Shown here: positions 59,308 through 64,000 of the stretch, one piece after another
How positions within the stretch are numbered: position 1 is the first letter of the stretch
Layout: every line of letters begins with the position of its first letter
IMG/VR virus record: IMGVR_UViG_3300022920_000004
Span: 1 to 64,000 of that record
Reading direction: 5' to 3' (one strand)
DNA length: 64,000 bases
From: a virus
Program-made: the position numbers and the translations under genes
The notes under the pieces: model-generated
Seen by the model: only the letters and a program-made list of their open reading frames with translations
Told to the model about the DNA's origin: nothing
Databases searched by the model: none

Positions 59308-61281
59308 TTAATGAGTCCAATAGTCTGTAATTACAGCATCTGCTTTTAATGGTATAGTTTTACACCATATTTCACCTGCTCTTTGCATACAATCTTCTAA
59401 ATTTCTTGCAGCAATTTCTGTATAATTTTCTAATACTTCTAAGTTTATTTCATCATGTATTAAATTAGTTATAAAAATATAATCATTTAAGTTATTATCA
59501 TTTAACCATTTCCTAAAAAATATAGCTGCTAATTTAGTAATACTACCTGCTGCACCTTGTATAATATAATTAAGACAAGCTCTTTCATATTTACCTTTTA
59601 AAGAATAATAACGTTTCCAATCTTGGTCTTTTTTATATTCTCTTAATTTATCAAAATCACCAAAATAAAACTTTCTTTTGGTTACTGGGTCTATTTCTAT
59701 AAATCCTTGATTCATAGATTTTTTAATAGATTCATCAAAAAATAGTTTTAATTTTGGAAATGCATCAAAATAAGCATTATAAATATTTTCACCTTCTTCA
59801 GGAGAAACACCTAAATTATTAGAGATAGTAAAACCATTTCCTCCATAAGCTAATGCAAATGAAACTGATTTAGCAATTTGTCTTTTTTCTGGATGTTGTT
59901 TTTTAATCTCAGGTAAAGATAATTCTTGTAATTCAGGATATATTTTTTGAGCATTATAACTATGCATATCTAAATGTCCTTCATAATAAAAATTAAGAAT
60001 ATCTGGGTCTAATGATGTATTTGCTAAACAAATATTTTCTTGTCCACTATAATCAGAATTTACAATTTTATAACCTTTTGGAGCATCAAAAGCTCTTCTA
60101 AAATTATCATTACTTGGTATATTCTGTAAATTTGGATTACTACTAGAAATTCTACCAGTATTTAATATTTGCTTATAATTACTGTGTAATCTTTTAGTTA
60201 TTGGATTAATATATTTAAAGAAAGCAATTCCAAAAGTTGTACAACATTGTTCTAATTCTTTATACCTTAAATATATATCTAATAAATGTTTATATGTTTC
60301 AGGTATATCTTTATTCATTGTTTTTAAAGAAGCTTTTACAACTGTTGCATTAACAGTATAACTTAATTTTTTAGTGGATTTAGAGACTTCCTGTGGGCAT
60401 ATTTCTAAGTACTTAAATAAATCAATTACTTGTTTAGAACTTCCCCAATTTATACTACATTTTAAACCTGTTTCAAATAAATTTAATTGTTTATCTACAA
60501 ATCTAGTATCTTTAAAGCTATTTAAAATATATTTATTTAACTCAATTTCTAAAGTAGAATATGTAGCTTTATTATTATTATAGGTGTTTTCCCATATATC
60601 TGTATTAAAATTAATACCTTTATATTCTATATCACCTAATACTTGTAAGAATAACATTTCTAATGATACACATTTAGATAAATCTTTTCTAACTATATCT
60701 TCAGCTTGATGCTTTTCTATCATTAAAGGATATAAAATATCTTCAGCTCCATAGAGTATTTGTTTTTTAGTAAATGGTTTATCACCAATTGTTAAAAACT
60801 CTAATCTTGTTGCTTTCTCTACTTCAATTCCTAAATACTTTTCATTTAAATCTTTTAATCCTAACTTTGGTGAATAACCATTAAATAATATTTGTTCTAC
60901 AATCATAGTATCATAAACATTATTTAATTTAATTCCATTGTTGTGTAGAATATGTTTATATTCAAACTTTATATTATGACCAAGTTTGACTATGTGATTT
61001 GACTCAAGTATCTCTTTTAGGGGATTTATATCAACATATCTGTAATCTATTACATATTGTCTATTTATATCACCTACTTGAAACATTACAATATTTGATA
61101 AGTATGGGTCAAGTCCTTCTCTTTTACCATACTTACCATTAAATTTCATTGTGGTTTCAATATCTATTGCAATCAAAGCTTTATTCTTTAAATACTCTAC
61201 ACAATCTTGTATAGTTGTTGTATTTAAATCAAATAAATTATTTGGTCCAATATAATATATATTTTTTTCATTCTTCATCAT
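59308..61281 (-). CDS. DNA polymerase I-like family A polymerase with 3'-5' exonuclease
   Basis: A 657-residue replicative polymerase. The DEDD exonuclease domain starts IAIDIETT (Asp40, Glu42) and has KLGHNIKFEYK near 98-108 and an Exo III YGAEDILYP near 180. Polymerase motif A is VNSDYSGQE (near 410), motif B RQIAKSVSFALAYGG (near 465-479), and motif C NLIHDEINLEV (near 612-622). There is no 5'-nuclease domain, as in T7-like enzymes. Family A polymerases occur in part of the Crassvirales; others use family B, so this helps place the phage. Confidence 0.93.
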   Translation of the reverse strand: MMKNEKNIYYIGPNNLFDLNTTTIQDCVEYLKNKALIAIDIETTMKFNGKYGKREGLDPYLSNIVMFQVGDINRQYVIDYRYVDINPLKEILESNHIVKLGHNIKFEYKHILHNNGIKLNNVYDTMIVEQILFNGYSPKLGLKDLNEKYLGIEVEKATRLEFLTIGDKPFTKKQILYGAEDILYPLMIEKHQAEDIVRKDLSKCVSLEMLFLQVLGDIEYKGINFNTDIWENTYNNNKATYSTLEIELNKYILNSFKDTRFVDKQLNLFETGLKCSINWGSSKQVIDLFKYLEICPQEVSKSTKKLSYTVNATVVKASLKTMNKDIPETYKHLLDIYLRYKELEQCCTTFGIAFFKYINPITKRLHSNYKQILNTGRISSSNPNLQNIPSNDNFRRAFDAPKGYKIVNSDYSGQENICLANTSLDPDILNFYYEGHLDMHSYNAQKIYPELQELSLPEIKKQHPEKRQIAKSVSFALAYGGNGFTISNNLGVSPEEGENIYNAYFDAFPKLKLFFDESIKKSMNQGFIEIDPVTKRKFYFGDFDKLREYKKDQDWKRYYSLKGKYERACLNYIIQGAAGSITKLAAIFFRKWLNDNNLNDYIFITNLIHDEINLEVLENYTEIAARNLEDCMQRAGEIWCKTIPLKADAVITDYWTH

Positions 61282-61302
61282 CTTTCTTCATTAATATATT
61301 AT

Positions 61303-61980
61303 TTATATTTCTAATATGTTACCATTACTACTTAATTCTCCAAATTTACCATCTGTTAAAACACTTCCATTACTAAATATAGTATTATATCCAGCTAATT
61401 TAGTTGTCCCAGCATTTATAATATCCTTGTTATTATGTATATGACCAAATAAACATAATTTAGGTTGTATTTTAAGTAATCTTTTTTTAAGAGCACTACA
61501 ACCACACATTTCTACATTATGATCTACACTATAAGATAAATCTAATATTCCTTTAGGTGGTCCATGTACTACAACTATGTCAGTGTCATCAGGTATAGAT
61601 TGCCAAACTCTGTCAAGTTTACTTCTATTTTTCATAAAATACCAATTACCAAATTGAGGTGTATGAGGACTTCCCCATATTTTAATACCTTCTATTTCAA
61701 TTGATTCATTTTCTAAATAATCTATAGAATATTCTTTACAAAGTTCTTTAAACTTTTTACCTTCGTGAAATGCTAAAGCATCGTGATTACCAGATATTAA
61801 TACTTTACGTTTAATAGGTAAACAAGCATACCAATTTAAGAAATCTCTAGTTTCAGGTTCATTTTTATATACATCATAATAGTTACTAAAATCACCAGAA
61901 TGTATAACTATATCTATATTATCAGGTATTTTTAATAAACTGTGATATGAGTGAGTGTCTCCAATGTGCCAAATTTTCAT
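61303..61980 (-). CDS. Calcineurin-like metallophosphoesterase
   Basis: A 225-residue protein with all metallophosphoesterase motifs in order: GDTH (residues 7-10), HSGDF, GNHDA near 62, VVHGPPKG near 145, and FGHIHNN near 192. The di-metal ligands are complete. Small phage enzymes of this type remove phosphates from nucleotides or nucleic acid ends. Directly upstream of the polymerase gene (21 bases). Confidence 0.85.
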   Translation of the reverse strand: MKIWHIGDTHSYHSLLKIPDNIDIVIHSGDFSNYYDVYKNEPETRDFLNWYACLPIKRKVLISGNHDALAFHEGKKFKELCKEYSIDYLENESIEIEGIKIWGSPHTPQFGNWYFMKNRSKLDRVWQSIPDDTDIVVVHGPPKGILDLSYSVDHNVEMCGCSALKKRLLKIQPKLCLFGHIHNNKDIINAGTTKLAGYNTIFSNGSVLTDGKFGELSSNGNILEI

Positions 61981-61982
61981 AA

Positions 61983-62108
61983 TTAAATTGATCTATATTT
62001 TCTCTTGCTTCCCCATAATTGTCTATAAGATTTATTTACTAATGAGTATTTAGAGATACTTTTATTAATTGATTCTCTCGATTGTTGGGTTGTATTTTTG
62101 TTATTCAT
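61983..62108 (-). CDS. Small basic hypothetical protein (41 aa)
   Basis: A 41-codon ORF with an Asn/Thr/Gln-rich start (MNNKNTTQQSRESINKS...) and a basic end (LWGSKRKYRSI), probably disordered, perhaps nucleic-acid binding. It ends 2 bases before the phosphoesterase gene and is first after the terminator at 62122-62152. Confidence 0.45.
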   Translation of the reverse strand: MNNKNTTQQSRESINKSISKYSLVNKSYRQLWGSKRKYRSI

Positions 62109-62121
62109 ATTTAATATTTTA

Positions 62122-62152
62122 AAGGAGAGCTACTAATATAATAACTCTCCTT
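62122..62152 (-). terminator. Intrinsic terminator after the coiled-coil gene
   Basis: An 8-bp stem AAGGAGAG/CTCTCCTT (62122-62129 with 62145-62152) with a 15-nt AT-rich loop and a TTTAAAAT tail in minus-strand RNA. It lies 8 bases past the stop of the gene at 62160. A purine-rich arm resembling a Shine-Dalgarno core is part of the stem, not a leader. Confidence 0.65.
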
Positions 62153-62159
62153 GATTTTA

Positions 62160-62441
62160 CTATTTTGTTGGAAATAATTCTTTAATTAAATCTTCTAAAC
62201 GTTTTTGACCTTTAGTTAAAGCTTCAACTTCATTTTCAGCAGATACAATATCAACAAGTGATAATGTTTGCGACGATTTCAAACTTTCTAATTTGGCTTT
62301 TGACGCACTTACCGCTTGCTTTGTTGCCAATAAGTCTGCTTGCGCTTGCAATTCTTCCTGTGATAACTGGTATCCTAATACTTGCTCCTCTAATTGTGCT
62401 TGACTCTGGTTTAATCTTTGTTCTCTTGTTAACTTGCTCAT
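62160..62441 (-). CDS. Small coiled-coil protein of atypical composition
   Basis: A 93-residue, almost entirely helical protein with clear Leu/Ala heptads (ELQAQADLLATKQAVSASKAKLESL) and many Gln. GC is near 40% over 62281-62340 against about 15% in the neighbouring 62461-62520, and codon choice differs accordingly. It overlaps the end of the next gene on the same strand by 191 bases. A terminator follows its stop. It could be a scaffold, antirepressor-like or oligomerising protein. No family is recognised. Confidence 0.65.
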   Translation of the reverse strand: MSKLTREQRLNQSQAQLEEQVLGYQLSQEELQAQADLLATKQAVSASKAKLESLKSSQTLSLVDIVSAENEVEALTKGQKRLEDLIKELFPTK

Positions 62442-63135
62442 AATTATTGTTTGTATTTAATTTAATATAATTTAAAATTGTTTCTTTTTTAATTGGTGTA
62501 TTAACTTTACTGAAAAAATCTTTTTCATCAGGCATTTTAAAAACTTTATTATTAATACTAACACCTAAACCAAAAGCTTCTGTGTATTGTACTTTTGTAG
62601 GTCCTGATATCCACTTGTAACCTAAACTAAATAAAAAAGTTTGTATAATTTTATGGTCTTCAGGTGTTAAATTACCTATTTTACATTTCTTTAAATCACC
62701 TATTTCAAATGGTTTACTAAACATTATATCTCTATCTACTGTAGGTTTAATAGGTGGTTTGTATGAGTTACTAAATCTAGTTATAAATGTACTAAATAGA
62801 TGACTATTACCACCAAATTCTTTGGTTGTTATCCAACCTGTAGATATATAATCAAATCCTGTAATAGTTCTAAGATCGTTATCTACGTTTAAATAAGTAC
62901 CACCAACTTCAGGTATTTGATTAATATTTGTTATACCTGCTTCAAACCATTTAATTTCATTATTTGTAGCTTTTCTAACTTTTGAAGAATGACTTAGCCC
63001 ATCTTGGTAATATGCAGAGTTTTTAGTAAATTTAGTTAATTTATTAATTTCCCATACATCACCTTTTTTACCACCATGTCTACTACTTGTAACAGTTGTA
63101 ATTATTTTTACAACTATATCTCCTATTTTAAACAT
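62251..63135 (-). CDS. Hypothetical phage protein with overrun C-terminus
   Basis: A 294-residue frame. Residues 1-230 are a plausible mixed protein: FKIGDIVVKIITTVTSSRHG (SH3-like), VGGTYLNVDNDLRTI, and DHKIIQTFLFSLGYKWISG. The last ~63 residues (IKPESSTIRGASIR...) are read from the frame opposing the heptads of the 62160 gene. They look like accidental coding, so the natural end has probably been lost. The 3-base spacing to the right neighbour suggests an operon. Confidence 0.55.
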   Translation of the reverse strand: MFKIGDIVVKIITTVTSSRHGGKKGDVWEINKLTKFTKNSAYYQDGLSHSSKVRKATNNEIKWFEAGITNINQIPEVGGTYLNVDNDLRTITGFDYISTGWITTKEFGGNSHLFSTFITRFSNSYKPPIKPTVDRDIMFSKPFEIGDLKKCKIGNLTPEDHKIIQTFLFSLGYKWISGPTKVQYTEAFGLGVSINNKVFKMPDEKDFFSKVNTPIKKETILNYIKLNTNNNYEQVNKRTKIKPESSTIRGASIRIPVITGRIASASRLIGNKASGKCVKSQIRKFEIVANIITC

Positions 63136-63138
63136 AAT

Positions 63139-64000
63139 TTATAATTTAGTAGTTCTAATATAATTAAGTATAATATCCCATTGTATTTGACTTATACAAC
63201 CTGTATTTTTTAAATCTTGCATACTTAAACAAGGTTTATTCATCATAATATATTCTTCAGCTTTTTCTTTTGTTGAGAACCCTTTAATATCTTTATGTTT
63301 TTCAATTAATCTTGTATCTCTACTAGTACATAATCTTTTAAAACATTTAAAAGAATCATCTTCAGCGTCTAATTCTACAAAATAATATTTATCACCTTCA
63401 AAAATATCAACACCATCTTCTGTTTTAAATAATGGTTTTTTAATATGTGATAATTTATTTATTTCTTTCAACCAAAACTTTAAATCTTGAATAGTTGTTT
63501 GTTCACTACAAGGGTTTGATTTTGCACTTATTTTTACATTATCACCAACAGTAAATACTTCACCATCACTAAGTCTTTTAACTGAGTGTATTTTAAATCT
63601 ACCATTTAAACAATGTTTTAAACTTAAATGTGCTTTTGTAAAACTAGCCTCATATTTACCATCTGTTTTTAAAGTAAATGTTATACCATCATAATTACCA
63701 CCATCTCTTTTAAAAGCCAATATCTCATAATCTCTATCAACTATTTCTCTTATTAATTTATAAGAATCTGTAACTATACCATTACCACTATTATCTAATT
63801 TTTCCATCCAAGGATATCCACCACTTGTAATTCTAGTAATTATAGCTTTAAATGGTTTAGATTTACAATGAATATATTGTAATTCATAAGTTTTACCTAC
63901 TTCTAATTTTAGAGGATTTTTATCAACTATTTCCTCCCAATACTCAGGGTTATTTTCTACATTTTTTGCAGAAAATACAATATTTAAAGTATCTGTTAAT
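63139..64000 (-). CDS. Phage protein, 5' end outside the window
   Basis: The frame is open past the Met at 63807 to the right edge (readable upstream as NPEYWEEIVDKNPLKLEVGKTYEL...), so that Met is probably internal and at least 286 codons are visible. Repeated small modules occur: LEVGKTYELQYI, VFTVGDNVKIS, and PLFKTEDGVDIFEGDKYYFV followed by FSTKEKAEEYI. These appear in many Bacteroidota-phage proteins of unknown role, often combined with NPEYWEE segments. Possibly a multi-domain regulatory or binding protein. Confidence 0.6.
   Translation of the reverse strand, partial: LTDTLNIVFSAKNVENNPEYWEEIVDKNPLKLEVGKTYELQYIHCKSKPFKAIITRITSGGYPWMEKLDNSGNGIVTDSYKLIREIVDRDYEILAFKRDGGNYDGITFTLKTDGKYEASFTKAHLSLKHCLNGRFKIHSVKRLSDGEVFTVGDNVKISAKSNPCSEQTTIQDLKFWLKEINKLSHIKKPLFKTEDGVDIFEGDKYYFVELDAEDDSFKCFKRLCTSRDTRLIEKHKDIKGFSTKEKAEEYIMMNKPCLSMQDLKNTGCISQIQWDIILNYIRTTKL

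Noticed and set aside
62258-62443. Plus-strand open frame opposite the coiled-coil gene
   Set aside because: It is the mirror of a GC-richer gene with few stops, has no leader, and opposes the transcription of the whole arm.
1-64000. Stop-codon reassignment, as in some crAss-like phages
   Set aside because: TAA, TAG and TGA all occur at sensible gene ends, and no long gene needs readthrough.
28525-64000. tRNA genes, CRISPR arrays, integrase or attachment sites
   Set aside because: No cloverleaf-like sequence, regular repeat-spacer series or recombinase was found in the gaps. A covariance-model scan would be needed to exclude tRNAs fully.

Overview
The window is part of a low-GC, double-stranded DNA tailed phage that looks like a crAss-like phage (order Crassvirales) of a Bacteroidota host. 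The strongest single reason is a 2,126-residue protein carrying the DFDID catalytic loop of the virion-packaged RNA polymerase first described in Cellulophaga phage phi14:2. Other reasons are the giant neighbouring virion proteins, the two-arm genome layout, a perfect Bacteroidota-type -7 box (TACCTTTG), and genes that start after A-rich leaders with no visible Shine-Dalgarno sequence. TAA, TAG and TGA all serve as stops, so I see no stop-codon reassignment. I found no tRNA, integrase or CRISPR array. Both ends of the window cut through genes.

Left arm (1-28,524, plus strand, late/structural). It opens with the 3' end of a GC-richer receptor-binding-type protein. A lysis cassette follows: holin, M15 peptidase endolysin and a spanin-like protein. 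Next come a DEDDy exonuclease behind its own promoter, neck/ring proteins and a 1,320-residue tail-stabilisation (muzzle-type) protein. Then there is a run of internal virion proteins that are probably ejected: a lysozyme-like protein, a Gly/Ala-rich protein, 721- and 1,393-residue proteins, the vRNAP, and a 1,166-residue partner. A 19-bp hairpin at 28,546-28,589 separates this arm from the opposing one and can terminate transcription from both sides.

Right arm (28,594-64,000, minus strand, early/replication/metabolism). Read in transcription order from the right edge it holds: accessory proteins, a metallophosphoesterase, family A DNA polymerase, a winged-helix replication protein, DnaB-like helicase, thymidylate synthase, a Sak4/RecA-like ATPase, a probable SSB with its own terminator, and a TOPRIM primase. 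A peptide-bond chemistry island follows: gamma-glutamylcyclotransferase, ATP-grasp ligase, class I glutamine amidotransferase, COOH-NH2 ligase, class II glutamine amidotransferase and a second amidoligase. Then come a UDG-like protein, a RusA-like resolvase, a PD-(D/E)XK nuclease, class I ribonucleotide reductase, an SF2 helicase, a PRPP-synthetase-like and a NAMPT-like protein, and finally a spore-photoproduct-lyase-like radical SAM enzyme.

Three systems stand out. (1) The PRPP-synthetase-like plus NAMPT-like pair, with no NMN adenylyltransferase in view, has the composition of the NAD+ reconstitution pathway NARP1, which counters NAD+-depleting defences. (2) The amidoligase island encodes nearly every step needed to build, aminate and trim a small peptide or gamma-glutamyl modification. 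(3) An HNH endonuclease gene sits between a 14-codon duplicate of the nadV start and the intact nadV, a scar of a recent insertion. Ten small genes of 37-55 codons fill most gaps, many joined to neighbours by 1-nt TAATG overlaps. A 23-bp perfect inverted repeat brackets two unknown genes just upstream of the helicase.
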